Positions 44,668 through 55,685 are shown, counted from the first letter of the stretch. The stretch is 64,000 nt of DNA from Thalassococcus sp. S3 (GCF_004216475.1 NZ_CP022303.1:2976001-3040000); one strand, 5' to 3'. Numbers and translations: made by a program. The notes: generated from the sequence alone by a model not told the origin.

Positions 44668-45744
44668 TCAGTTCTGCAGGTTGCGCCAGTCTTCGATCAC
44701 CTCGTAATCGAAGTCGTCTTCGCGCCAGACATAGGCATCGGTGTCAAAGCTCTCGCCCGACAGGCTCTCAAGGAAGGCGACCAGGTCGGCCTTCTCCGAC
44801 GGGATCAGCCCCAGCGGTTTCAGCCGCGCATCCTTGAGCGGATCGCTTCCACCGCCGGCATCGTAGAAATCCACGACCTCATCCAGCGTGCCGAAAACGC
44901 CGTTGTGCATGTAAGGGGCGGTATAGGTCAGTTCTCGCAGCGTAAGGGTCAGGAAGGACCGGCGTGTTTCCTCCCGGTGGGTGCGGATGTAAGCGCCGAT
45001 ATCCTCTCTGAGGTTCATGTAGCCCGGCACGCCGAAGAACTTTGCATAGGTGACATAGACCGAATGCCGCTCGGGATCGGACCAGATGTCGGGGTTGTTG
45101 GGGACGCCGATGTTGTAAGGTTGATCATCCGTGAAGCGGGCGCCGGAATGACAGGCGGAACACTGGGCCTTGCCCTCAAAGATTGCCTGCCCGCGCTGGG
45201 CGGCGGCACTCATCTCTCCGGTGTCGTAAGGCGCGTTGCGGGACTGGATTGTCTTCATGAAGCCCATCAGCGCGTTGCGCGCACCACCATTCGACGGCTC
45301 GGACATGCCGGCGGCTGCGAACATCTCCACATAGACGGGATCCTGTTTCAGCCGCTCCTGCATGATGCGCATGTCCATGTTCATCAGGTAGGTTTCGGTG
45401 ATCATCTCCCGCGCGACGTCGTTGAGGTCGGTGCCCAGACGCCCGTCATGCAGCCAGGCGTCGCGATATCCCACATTGGCCAGCGTGGGCGTGTTGCGGA
45501 AATGCGCTCCGCCCGTATAGGCCGCCGACAGCGCCTCGCCGTCGGTAAAAGCTTTGTCCGGCTGGTGACATGAGGCGCAGGACAGCGTCGTATCCCCCGA
45601 CAGCCGCGTGTCGTAGAAGAGCCGCTTGCCCAGCTCGGCGCGGGCCGCATCGACCTCCAGCGCCTCCTCGGGCGTCACGGCCTCCTGTGCTGCGGCGGCA
45701 CTGCTCAACAGCAGCACGCCCGTCAGCAGGCATCTCGATAACAT
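44668..45744 (-). CDS. Periplasmic di-haem cytochrome c peroxidase, IdrP type (first in operon)
   Basis: 358 aa, signal peptide MLSRCLLTGVLLLSSAAAAQ. Two haem sites CASCH (56-60) and CSACH (195-199). It is homologous in layout to the next gene (RLFYDTRLSGDTTLSCASCH; YMHNGVFGTLDEVVDFYDAG; KADLVAFLESLSGESF), so the pair arose by duplication. First gene of the operon. ATG at 45744 chosen because GGAGGG lies just before it and the signal peptide starts there; the frame is open 20 codons upstream. Confidence 0.87.
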   Translation of the reverse strand: MLSRCLLTGVLLLSSAAAAQEAVTPEEALEVDAARAELGKRLFYDTRLSGDTTLSCASCHQPDKAFTDGEALSAAYTGGAHFRNTPTLANVGYRDAWLHDGRLGTDLNDVAREMITETYLMNMDMRIMQERLKQDPVYVEMFAAAGMSEPSNGGARNALMGFMKTIQSRNAPYDTGEMSAAAQRGQAIFEGKAQCSACHSGARFTDDQPYNIGVPNNPDIWSDPERHSVYVTYAKFFGVPGYMNLREDIGAYIRTHREETRRSFLTLTLRELTYTAPYMHNGVFGTLDEVVDFYDAGGGSDPLKDARLKPLGLIPSEKADLVAFLESLSGESFDTDAYVWREDDFDYEVIEDWRNLQN

Positions 45745-46112
45745 GGGGTTCCCTCCATTTTGGCTGTGGGATCGCCACCGGGCCCGAAATGGTCCGGCGG
45801 ACAAAGCTCAGGCGTCCGCCCAAGGCCAAAGGCCGGGCGTGGCCGCAAAAGATGCGGCGCAAAACGCAACCATAGCTAGACGGCCCGCGTGGAACGGCGG
45901 ACCTGCGGATTGTCTTGGAACGACAAGGATTTAAGTAGGGATTTGGCGCGGAAAAGCGTCAAAGGATCGGATTAGGTCATAGGCCTTTCCCCGTTTGATT
46001 AGGATCGCGGCACTTACAGGGAAAAGGTTAACACCTTTGGGAAATTTTTCTTTGACGTGGATCAAGACGAAGTGTGTTTCGGAACAGATTGCCCCGACCC
46101 GCCTGCCCTGTA
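45745..46112. other. Leader and control region of the idr operon
   Basis: 368 bases between oxyR (3' end) and the first peroxidase gene. It holds an FNR-type box (46052-46065) with a -10-like TAACCT at 46025-46030, and a second possible minus-strand promoter (TTGACG, TACTTA; spacing 19) near 45930-45965. If the first is used, the mRNA leader is about 270 bases. No gene was supported in it. Confidence 0.5.
46052..46065 (-). promoter_or_regulatory. FNR/CRP-type box upstream of the idr operon
   Basis: Read on the minus strand it is TTGATCCACGTCAA, 9 of 10 positions of TTGAT-N4-ATCAA. A -10-like TAACCT begins 22 bases downstream, the spacing of class II FNR activation (-41.5). It fits an operon for an anaerobic or low-oxygen electron acceptor. 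Confidence 0.55.
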
Positions 46113-47030
46113 TCACCCCGCAAGCCGCGCGGCATCGCGGGTGGCCGTGCCCACACGCCGCACGATCCCGCCGATTTCCATCAACTGATCCGACAGCGGC
46201 GTCGTTTTACGCCAGACCATGCCGATCGTGCGCGAGGGTGAGGGTTTCTTGAACCGGGCAACCGAAACCTGCGCGGCCTGTGTCTCAAGCGGCATCGCCA
46301 TTTCCGGGATCAGCGTCACGCCGATCCCCGCCCCCACCATCTGTACCAGGGTAGAGAGCGAACTGCCTTCCATCAGGTTCCTCGTGGCCGTGGGGGTCGC
46401 CTCGCAGAACGACAGCGCCTGATCGCGGAAGCAGTGCCCCTCCTCCAGCAGCAGAAGGCGCATCTTCAGCAATCCCTCGGGGCTTGGGATCGGCATGCCG
46501 ACCTCCTCCGACGGGCGAACGAGCACGAAGTCTTCTTCGAAAAGCGCAAATTCCCGCAACGCCGGTTCCGAAATCGGGAGCGCGACAATGGCAAGATCCA
46601 GACGCGATTCCAGCAGATCCTCGATCAGGCGCTCGGTCTTGGCCTCCCTTGGCTGCAGATCGAGCGAGGGGAAACGCCCCGACAGGGACTTTATGACCTC
46701 CGGCAAGAGATAAGGCGCGACCGTCGGGATGACGCCGACCCGCAAACGTCCGATCAGAGGGCCGTCAGCGGCGCGCGCGAGATCGGAAAGCTCATCGACC
46801 GAGCGCAGGATGTCGCGAGCCCTTTCGGCAAAATCCTCTCCGAGCGGCGTCAACCGGACCTGGCGAGGCCCCCGCTCCACCAGCGGTGAGCCAAGCATGG
46901 TCTCCAACTCCTTGATCTGGATCGACATGGCCGGTTGCGTGATTGCACAGGCTTCTGCCGCCCGTCCAAAGTGGCCGTGGCGCGCCAAAGCATCGAAATA
47001 ACGGAGGTGTTTGATGGTCACGTTTATCAT
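46113..47030 (-). CDS. oxyR: Hydrogen peroxide sensor OxyR (LysR family)
   Basis: 305 aa. N-terminal winged helix (LRYFDALARHGHFGRAAEAC, AITQPAMSIQIKELE). The redox pair is conserved: Cys200 and Cys209 in the block GHCFRDQALSFC, the spacing of E. coli Cys199/Cys208. On oxidation the disulfide changes DNA binding and activates catalase genes. It is divergent from katG, 163 bases apart, and tail-to-head with the idr operon. Confidence 0.93.
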   Translation of the reverse strand: MINVTIKHLRYFDALARHGHFGRAAEACAITQPAMSIQIKELETMLGSPLVERGPRQVRLTPLGEDFAERARDILRSVDELSDLARAADGPLIGRLRVGVIPTVAPYLLPEVIKSLSGRFPSLDLQPREAKTERLIEDLLESRLDLAIVALPISEPALREFALFEEDFVLVRPSEEVGMPIPSPEGLLKMRLLLLEEGHCFRDQALSFCEATPTATRNLMEGSSLSTLVQMVGAGIGVTLIPEMAMPLETQAAQVSVARFKKPSPSRTIGMVWRKTTPLSDQLMEIGGIVRRVGTATRDAARLAG

Positions 47031-47065
47031 TAGAGAAATTTATCACTCTGGTTAGATTATTCAAT

Positions 47066-49371
<2,306 letters not shown>

Positions 49372-49382
49372 TCCAAACAATG

Positions 49383-49408
49383 TGCCGGGCGGATAATCCT
49401 GCCCGGCA
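49383..49408 (+). terminator. Rho-independent-like terminator of katG
   Basis: Stem TGCCGGGC / GCCCGGCA with a 10-base loop, followed by TTTCC. 11 bases after the katG stop. Confidence 0.7.
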
Positions 49409-49522
49409 TTTCCGTGCGCGGACAAGACGGACTTGGCCCGAATCGCTCAACCGCCCGCAATCCCCGCAGATCACACGGGCTAACCTGTCCGGTCGATCAG
49501 CAGCCACACACAACACGCCAGA

Positions 49523-50122
49523 TCATGCAACAATGATTAACTGCCCGGTCAGCGCACCCTCAACACTTTTGCGGTAGGCCCGTCCAACATCCTCTGACAA
49601 GACAGGCTTGTGTCCCGGAAACCACGCGCCGTAGCGCCGCTCGGAGGTTTTTAGCAGCCCAGGGCTGACGACATTCACTCTGACGCCGCGTGACATTTCG
49701 AGCGCCGCACTTTTTACAAAGCCCGCCAAGGCGCCATTGGCCGTTGCGGCACCCGTTCCCATCGGCACCGGATCGCGGTCGAGAACACCGCTGGTCAAGG
49801 TAAACGACCCCCCTTCGGCAATCACATCCCGGCCCGCAAGAACCAGGTTGACCTGGCCCATAACCTTCTGCCGCAGGCCATGCATGAAGCTCTCCTGCGT
49901 GAAATTCGACAACGGCTCGAAGGCCACGTCACCGGCGCAAGACACGACCGCGTCGAACGCACCGATATCGCGGTAAAAGTCCCGCACCGCGCCAAGATCG
50001 GAAATATCGACCTGGATATCTCCGGTCGTGCGGCCGGCCTTGATGATATCGTGCTGCCCGCCCAAAGTCTCACACACAATCCCGCCGATATCTCCCGCCG
50101 CCCCGATGACAATCACGCGCAT
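49523..50122 (-). CDS. Short-chain dehydrogenase/reductase-like protein
   Basis: 199 aa. N-terminal Rossmann motif VIVIGAAGDIGGIVCETLG and VVSCAGDVAFEPL are clear. The usual Y-x3-K active site is absent; in its place is SGVLDRDPVPMGTGAATANGALAG, followed by RVNVVSPGLLKTS. This pattern is known from a group of short SDR-like proteins with a non-standard active site. Substrate unknown. It overlaps the end of the MerR gene by 10 bases, so the MerR protein probably controls it. Confidence 0.82.
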   Translation of the reverse strand: MRVIVIGAAGDIGGIVCETLGGQHDIIKAGRTTGDIQVDISDLGAVRDFYRDIGAFDAVVSCAGDVAFEPLSNFTQESFMHGLRQKVMGQVNLVLAGRDVIAEGGSFTLTSGVLDRDPVPMGTGAATANGALAGFVKSAALEMSRGVRVNVVSPGLLKTSERRYGAWFPGHKPVLSEDVGRAYRKSVEGALTGQLIIVA

Positions 50123-50481
50123 CCTGCACCCTCGATGATCTCGTCGTATCTGGCCAGCTTTCGCCGCAGCAGATCGGCGCAGTTTTCCAGTTCCGCCCGC
50201 CGTTCCCTCAGCCGCTCGGCATGCGCGATGAGCATCTGCTTGCGATCGGGAACCGTTTCATTCCCCCTGCGATAGAGGGCGGCAAATCTCTGCATCTCGG
50301 CAGTCGGCATACCGGTCTTTCGCAGAGAGGACAGCAAAAGCAACCAGTCGAGATCGGTGGGTGAGAAGACACGCGTCCCATCGGGATCTCTGGCGATCGG
50401 CGGACAAATCTCGGACATTTCGTAATAACGAATGGCCGATATCGTCAGACCGGTTCGTTCGGCGATTTCTGATATCTTCAT
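50113..50481 (-). CDS. MerR-family transcriptional regulator
   Basis: 122 aa. N-terminal winged helix MKISEIAERTGLTISAIRYYE, then FSPTDLDWLLLLSSLRKTGM and a coiled dimerisation helix ending the protein, with no metal-binding cysteine motif. Such short MerR proteins often respond to organic compounds or redox stress. Its stop overlaps the SDR gene start, giving a regulator-target operon. GGGGGATTCACC precedes the ATG. Confidence 0.9.
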   Translation of the reverse strand: MKISEIAERTGLTISAIRYYEMSEICPPIARDPDGTRVFSPTDLDWLLLLSSLRKTGMPTAEMQRFAALYRRGNETVPDRKQMLIAHAERLRERRAELENCADLLRRKLARYDEIIEGAGCA

Positions 50482-50719
50482 GGTGAATCCCCCTTTCGGG
50501 TTCCATCCCTACACGCCTCAAGTTGCTTTAGGTCAAGCGGAAGTCGCATGGTGAGTTTGGTGACAACATCGCCATCGGACCCCGGCAACACCCGGTGTTG
50601 CGCGCGATTTCTGGAACGAGAACACGCGACCAACGGGACCGAACCATGGACCCGCTATGGCAAGGACATAAAGATGTGTGATGCTCCCTTTGCCGCCACC
50701 CTACAGAAAGGATCGCCCA

Positions 50720-51631
50720 ATGTCAGAAAACGCCTTGCCCCAGCTGCCCTATTCCGCCTGGGTCGACAGCAAGGAGAGCTTGCATCTCTTTTTGCAGATC
50801 ATCGGGAAAGTGCGCCTCAAGACGCATCCGAAACTGAACCACTGGTGGCACGTGACCCTCTATGTTGCAGCAAGGGGTCTGACCACCGGACGTATTCCCC
50901 ATCCATCCGGCGGCTTTCAGATCGACTATGACATGCTTGAACACCGCGTCGAGATCAGCAGAAACGATGGCCGGACCGTCGCTTTTCCGGTCGCGGGAAA
51001 GTCCATTGCCGCATTTTATGAGGCGCTTTTTGGTGGTCTGCAATCACTTGGGATCGCCGTTCAGATCAACACGATGCCTTATGACAACAAAAGCAAGATC
51101 CGCTTTCCCGAAGATACACAGGATCGGGCATATGATACCGCAGCAGTCTCGAATTATTGGCGCGCGCTCTGCTCTATCGCGTCGGTCTTTGAGGTTTATC
51201 GTGGGCAATTCGTGGGAAAGCAGACGCCCGTCCATCTTTATTGGCATTCGTTCGACCTGGTCGTAACCCGCTTTTCAGGACGCGCCGCCCCGCTGGAAAA
51301 TGCGCGCACCCAGTCAGATCGGGAAGCCTATTCGCACGAGGTTATCTCGGTCGGTTTCTGGCCCGGCGACGACACATTCCCGCACCCTGCCTTTTATGGA
51401 TACGCCTATCCCGAACCGAAGGGGTTGAGCCGGCACGCCCTGCGCCCCCGGGAGGCGGTCTGGAACGACAAGAATGGCGGCGCTCTGGCGATCCTGAAAT
51501 ACGATGACATGCGGCGCTCCCCCGATCCCGGCGCGGCTCTGCTCAGCTTTCTGAACAGCGTCTATGCGGCGGGGGCAGAGGCATCGGGCTGGCAAGTAGA
51601 CGAATACCACCATCAGTACCTGGACACCTGA
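50720..51631 (+). CDS. DUF5996 family protein
   Basis: 303 aa. Recognised by LPYSAWVDSKESLHLFLQIIGKVRL in outline, KLNHWWHVTLYVAARGLTTG, IDYDMLEHRVEIS, then TPVHLYWHSFDLVVTRFSGRAAP and FWPGDDTFPHPAFYGYAYPEP, the pattern of DUF5996. No signal peptide or membrane segments. Function of the family is unknown. ATG at 50720 follows AAAGGA; the in-frame start at 50678 has no such site. The 238 bases upstream hold no supported gene. Confidence 0.85.
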   Translation: MSENALPQLPYSAWVDSKESLHLFLQIIGKVRLKTHPKLNHWWHVTLYVAARGLTTGRIPHPSGGFQIDYDMLEHRVEISRNDGRTVAFPVAGKSIAAFYEALFGGLQSLGIAVQINTMPYDNKSKIRFPEDTQDRAYDTAAVSNYWRALCSIASVFEVYRGQFVGKQTPVHLYWHSFDLVVTRFSGRAAPLENARTQSDREAYSHEVISVGFWPGDDTFPHPAFYGYAYPEPKGLSRHALRPREAVWNDKNGGALAILKYDDMRRSPDPGAALLSFLNSVYAAGAEASGWQVDEYHHQYLDT

Positions 51632-51653
51632 CGCCCCATGCCCGCTTTGCCCC

Positions 51654-52775
51654 TCAAACGCCGATCAGACGCACCAGCGATCCCTTGGTGACACGGGCAA
51701 GATCGGCGCCGAACGCATCCAGCTTTCCCGCCGCGATCAACTCATTCAACTCGGCCTCCGAGATGCCCAAAAGCGAACGGACATCCGACCGCGGCACCAT
51801 GATGGGCATGTTGCTGGCATCCGAAAAGTCGCTCAACGTGGGTGTCTTGGGCACGTCCCCGTGAAAGATAGAGATCGTCCGCTTGAACTCCCTGTTCTGG
51901 TTGCGCAGGCGTTTGTAGTGTTTGTCGCCCCGCAATTTCCAATCCGTCAGGATGCGCGCCGTGATTTCGATCTGCGTGACATCCCGGCTGACCTGCAGAA
52001 ATGCGGTCCCGAAATGTGTACCGTCCTTTTTCACCTCTCCAAAGCTGGTCAGATACCAGCAGAACTCGGTCGGTGAGCGGAAGGACGCCATCTGGGTGAT
52101 CTTTGTCACTTGCCGTTTCTTCGGGGGTTTCTTCTTCTTGCTGAACGCCAGCGTCAGCCCTTGCGCGGCAACGGTCGCAACACCCGCGATCATCGCACCG
52201 TAACCGGCCTGACGCGTCGCGGGATCGCCAGTCTTAGGATCTTTAGGGTCCTTGGGATCTTTTGGATCCTTTTTGGGCTGGCCCGTATCCGGTGCCTTGC
52301 CTTTCAGATCTTCGATTTTCTTCAGGATAGCCCCGATATCCGGCGAAAATTCGATATTGGTCCCGCCTTCCGGGGCCGGTGTCCCCTCGATCACCACCGT
52401 TTCGGCCTCGGTCTCGAAAGGGTCAATTCCGAGGATGCGAAGGCTGCCTTCAGGCGCCACCTCACCGTCCTTGTTCAAGCCACGCAGCGAGATCGACACT
52501 TCAAGATCTTCAAGATCAACGTGCCGAAACATGCTGTGATCCGTAAAGTACATCAGCCGGGCCGCCGCCGAGAAGACGATGTTGAGCGATGGAAAGGAAA
52601 AGAATTTCAGAATGTCCCGAATGCCTTCAGATGTCTTTTCGACCGCGAGCCCCCGAAAGCCTTCGGGCATGATGCGGCCATACAAATCCACATTGGCATC
52701 GACAAATACGTTCACGAAATCTTCGTCCGCCGGCTCTTTATTCAGTTCCGGAATGGTCAGTGAATTTGCTGTCAT
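51654..52775 (-). CDS. Unrecognised protein with DPK repeat linker
   Basis: 373 aa, no family recognised. The N-terminal half (1-165) is mixed alpha/beta. A linker has a tandem repeat KDPKDPKDPKDPK (about 169-181), matched in the DNA by near-identical 9-base units at about 52230-52270. A hydrophobic Ala/Gly-rich segment (YGAMIAGVATVAAQGLTLAF, about 192-211) is followed by a basic patch KKKKPPKKR, as in a single membrane anchor. The C-terminal part (220-373) looks globular and ends with a short helical segment (SEAELNELIAAGKLDAFG). AGGAG precedes the ATG. It neighbours the LuxR gene in the same direction. Confidence 0.7.
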   Translation of the reverse strand: MTANSLTIPELNKEPADEDFVNVFVDANVDLYGRIMPEGFRGLAVEKTSEGIRDILKFFSFPSLNIVFSAAARLMYFTDHSMFRHVDLEDLEVSISLRGLNKDGEVAPEGSLRILGIDPFETEAETVVIEGTPAPEGGTNIEFSPDIGAILKKIEDLKGKAPDTGQPKKDPKDPKDPKDPKTGDPATRQAGYGAMIAGVATVAAQGLTLAFSKKKKPPKKRQVTKITQMASFRSPTEFCWYLTSFGEVKKDGTHFGTAFLQVSRDVTQIEITARILTDWKLRGDKHYKRLRNQNREFKRTISIFHGDVPKTPTLSDFSDASNMPIMVPRSDVRSLLGISEAELNELIAAGKLDAFGADLARVTKGSLVRLIGV

Positions 52776-52915
52776 AGCGCTCTCCTAAGTGTTTAATTAA
52801 AATAACATTTTCACGCGACTTAACCGTCTTCGCGGATGGCGAAGCGGAATGCCAAACGGCTCGCCCGGCGCTTTTGGGTTGAAAGAGACGATCGCCGATC
52901 AGACGATCGTGCCGG

Positions 52916-53689
52916 TTAATCCGTCAGGATGAAGGACCGGACCGCGTTTCCCACCGCCTGAGCCCGCGTGCGCGCACCCAGTTTGCGCATCATATTCTCG
53001 ACGTGAAACTTGGCCGTTCGCGGCTTCAGTCCCAGGGCGTCGCCAATCTCTTGCGTGGAAAACCCCTGCGCGGTCAGTCGCAGGCATTCGTGCTCCCGGA
53101 TCGTCAGATCGGTTTCGGGTGTTTCGCGCGCCTGCTTGCGGCAGAAATCGGCGATACCGTTCCCGAACAGGAACGACAATTCGGTGAGCGGTGCGATACA
53201 GGCTTGTCCCGACAGGACGGACTTCGCCGGATCCCCAAGTGTGAAGAAATAAAGCGCCTGAACCCGACGTGGCGTATGGATCGGAACAAAAAGATCTTCG
53301 GTGATGCCAAACCGCTGCAGGGCGTCAAGATAGTCGAAGATCTTCAATCTTTTGCCATTGCGCGGCGTCACATCCCGGGTGCGAAACGGTATCGTACGCT
53401 CTTCGGTGGCCTGTAACGACGGATCGTGTTCGTACCACTTCTTGCGCCAATACAACGTCTCCAGCGCTTTCAACCGCATCGGGCCACGCGCAGCGGCGAC
53501 GATCCCCGTGCCTTGAGCGACCCCTTTCAGAAGCGTCGGCAATGCGCCCTTGTCATAGGTCCAGTAATAGACCCCATCAACGCCCGCATCCATGAGCGTT
53601 TCATAGAAAACGTCCATGAAACTGTCGAAACGCATAGCGGCCAAAGAACGCTGGCGAAACTGAAGGGCGATATCGCTGAGATCATCCAT
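52916..53689 (-). CDS. LuxR-family autoinducer-binding regulator (no LuxI nearby)
   Basis: 257 aa. N-terminal autoinducer-binding domain with the conserved pattern YYWTYDKG, then WYEHDPSL (the Asp-Pro of the ligand pocket) and a C-terminal GerE helix-turn-helix (LTIREHECLRLTAQGFSTQEIGDALGLKPRTAKFHVENMM in parts, about 190-235). No acyl-homoserine lactone synthase lies in the window, so it is a LuxR solo in this context. It stands between two unrecognised minus-strand genes, both with strong ribosome-binding sites, that it might regulate. Confidence 0.88.
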   Translation of the reverse strand: MDDLSDIALQFRQRSLAAMRFDSFMDVFYETLMDAGVDGVYYWTYDKGALPTLLKGVAQGTGIVAAARGPMRLKALETLYWRKKWYEHDPSLQATEERTIPFRTRDVTPRNGKRLKIFDYLDALQRFGITEDLFVPIHTPRRVQALYFFTLGDPAKSVLSGQACIAPLTELSFLFGNGIADFCRKQARETPETDLTIREHECLRLTAQGFSTQEIGDALGLKPRTAKFHVENMMRKLGARTRAQAVGNAVRSFILTD

Positions 53690-53774
53690 GGGTTGTCAAA
53701 TACTCCAACATCACATCGGCTCGACGAACGGATCGGAAATGGGGGAAGTTTGTCAAGCCTCCCCCACCGAACGC

Positions 53775-54038
53775 TCAGGAACCGGTGAAGCGCCACGACC
53801 CTGCGGCTCTGCCGCCCTGCCCGGTGCCTTTGACGGTCAGAATATCACCGACCTTGCAGGACAGTTTGGGCCCGTCGTCCCCTTGTGGCGCAACGCCGCG
53901 GAAGCCGCCGTTCAGAAAAACGGCCACCTCCATCGTGGACGCTTTGAAGCTGCTGGCAGTGTAAGCCCCCGCCTCCTTTACCTTTGTCGGCTCGCTTTCC
54001 AGTTCGTCCCGGGTTTCCCATTGTTCAACTGTAGCCAT
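53775..54038 (-). CDS. Small unrecognised protein
   Basis: 87 aa. AAGGAG lies 7 bases before the ATG at 54038, a near-ideal site, which suggests high expression. Sequence features: MATVEQWETRDELESEPTKV, then ASTMEVAVFLNGGFRG and KLSCKVGDILTVKGTGQGG, probably a small beta protein; no Cys pair, no signal peptide. The frame is open upstream to 54221 but without such a site. The AT-rich leader contains TTTTCACGC, also found before the 373-residue gene. Not assignable to a family. Confidence 0.65.
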   Translation of the reverse strand: MATVEQWETRDELESEPTKVKEAGAYTASSFKASTMEVAVFLNGGFRGVAPQGDDGPKLSCKVGDILTVKGTGQGGRAAGSWRFTGS

Positions 54039-54387
54039 AAGTAATCTCCTTTTCACGTTAAAATTTAGTATCGCAAATCTCTTTCGAATTGCGTGAAAAC
54101 TAATTGCAATAGAATGCGCGATTCGCACCTGACCAAACGGACAGGTAAAGAATGCCAGCGAAATAGAAACGTTGCGAAAGCATGCTGGGCAGAGAAATGA
54201 GAATCCTGCCTCCACCGCCACCGATCAGATCACATAAGCATTGACCATTGATCGAATGGACTTGAACAAACCTGCTGATCCGGTGGGCTTCTACGCAGGT
54301 CGGGGAGCGGCGCGAAGATCAAGCATCACTGTCACGTGTGCCCTATCACGAAGCGGCCCCGTTCATGTCGAATACCGACATCCGCCG
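54039..54387. other. Intergenic region upstream of the 87-residue gene
   Basis: 349 bases. The part near 54040-54130 is AT-rich and probably holds the minus-strand promoter of the small gene (TACTAA as a possible -10 at about 54066). A direct repeat AATTGC occurs at 54088 and 54103. The remainder up to the FAD oxidase gene shows no gene. Confidence 0.4.
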
Positions 54388-55680
54388 CTACTGACGGGAC
54401 CGAAGGTCCCGCGCATCTTGCCAGACGTACCATTTGGTCAACACTTTCGCGCCAAACTCCGCAAAAGGGCGGAAGGGCAGCGGAGAAAATGGCAGATCAT
54501 CAAACGCGGTATCGCTGTGACGTTGCCCTAAAATCTTGCGGGCCAGCTTCATTCCGAAATAGACGCTTCGCGTCACGCCCGAACCGCAATAACCACCGGC
54601 CAGCCAAACACCGTCCTCCCGCCCGATATGGGGGGCGTGATCTCCGGTATAGGCCACGTTTCCGGACCAGACATGGCTGAAACCGACATGGTCCAATTGC
54701 GGAAACACACGCAACATCGAGGCGCGAACAGCATTGGCGCGTTGTTGGGCGTCCCCGCCAGGCCGTCCCATCCGGCCGCCAAAGATGAAGCGGCGCATAT
54801 CCGGTGTTGGCCTGAACCACATAAAGATGCGCCCGGATTCACCGAATGTCCGCCCCTTCGGGCTAAGCTCTCTCATCAGCTCGGGCGCAAGGGGTTCGGT
54901 TGCCACTGCCCCGGTATCAATGCGCACAATACGTTTGTGCATCGCCGATGTGCGCCTGTCGGAATAGGCGTTTGTTGCCACGACGACCTCGGTCGCGGTA
55001 ACCTGTCCCGCGCGCGTCTTCAGGATCGTCCCTTCCCTGTCTTTCTGCATGTTTTCAACCGCGCAATTGGGAAACAGCAATGCTCCGGCTTTCTCAGCAC
55101 ACCGCGCCAATGCGGCTAACAGCGTGCGCGGCTGCACCCCGCCGTCCCGATGATAGACCCCACCGCCCTTGTAGAAATCGCTACCGATCTCACTGCGCTG
55201 TTCTGATTTCGGGATCATGTCGAAAGGCAGGCCCAGGTTCTGTTTCAACCAGTCGCCTTCCCGCGCCTGCACCTCATAATCCGCTTGTGTGCGGGAGCCT
55301 CTGAACCGGCCCGCAAGTCGAAAATCGCAATCGAGATTTTCCTCACGCAAGAAGTCTTCGAAATAGTCGAGCGCGTTTAGACCTTCGCGCAGCAATGCCA
55401 GCGTCTTGGTCTCTCCATAGCGGGCGATCAGGCCCTGCGTGCCCAGCTTGTGAAAGCTTGGGCCGACCATGCCGCCGTTGCGGGCAGAACAGCCGGTGCC
55501 GATCTCGCCTGCTTCGAAGACCGCAACCTGTCGCCCAGCGCGAGCAAGGTGAATGGCCGTCGCCATCCCGGTATAGCCCCCGCCGATGATCGCGATATCG
55601 ACTGTCTTGGGCAGCGCGGAGGCGGCAGCGATGCCGATATGCAGCACCTCCTCATCCCAGTAAACACTCTGCTCTGCCAC
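54388..55680 (-). CDS. FAD-dependent amine or D-amino acid oxidase (DAO family)
   Basis: 430 aa. FAD-binding Rossmann motif VDIAIIGGGYTGMATAIHLA (about 27-46), followed by VFEAGEIGTGCSARNGGMVG (the GxGxS-ARNGG region typical of the PuuB/OrdL group), ATEVVVATNAYSD and the C-terminal FAD contact LAGGYCGSGVTRSVYFGMKLA. Such enzymes deaminate amino acids or polyamine derivatives with release of H2O2. As the last gene of the LysR-linked operon it may oxidise the amine product of the amidohydrolases. Substrate not determined. Confidence 0.87.
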   Translation of the reverse strand: MAEQSVYWDEEVLHIGIAAASALPKTVDIAIIGGGYTGMATAIHLARAGRQVAVFEAGEIGTGCSARNGGMVGPSFHKLGTQGLIARYGETKTLALLREGLNALDYFEDFLREENLDCDFRLAGRFRGSRTQADYEVQAREGDWLKQNLGLPFDMIPKSEQRSEIGSDFYKGGGVYHRDGGVQPRTLLAALARCAEKAGALLFPNCAVENMQKDREGTILKTRAGQVTATEVVVATNAYSDRRTSAMHKRIVRIDTGAVATEPLAPELMRELSPKGRTFGESGRIFMWFRPTPDMRRFIFGGRMGRPGGDAQQRANAVRASMLRVFPQLDHVGFSHVWSGNVAYTGDHAPHIGREDGVWLAGGYCGSGVTRSVYFGMKLARKILGQRHSDTAFDDLPFSPLPFRPFAEFGAKVLTKWYVWQDARDLRSRQ

Positions 55681-55685
55681 CGGAT

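Noticed and set aside
40238..45744. Arsenite oxidase (aioBA) cluster
   Set aside because: The large subunit belongs to that superfamily branch, but two di-haem peroxidases in the operon and the lack of arsenic genes (ars, aioSRX) fit iodate reductase better. Kept as the main alternative.
51654..54038. T6SS effector or immunity genes
   Set aside because: No effector motif (MIX, PAAR, Rhs) and far from the T6SS operon.
54395..54411. Hairpin CGGGACC-GAA-GGTCCCG as terminator of the FAD oxidase operon
   Set aside because: It lies inside the last codons of the gene and has no T run, so it was not called as a terminator.
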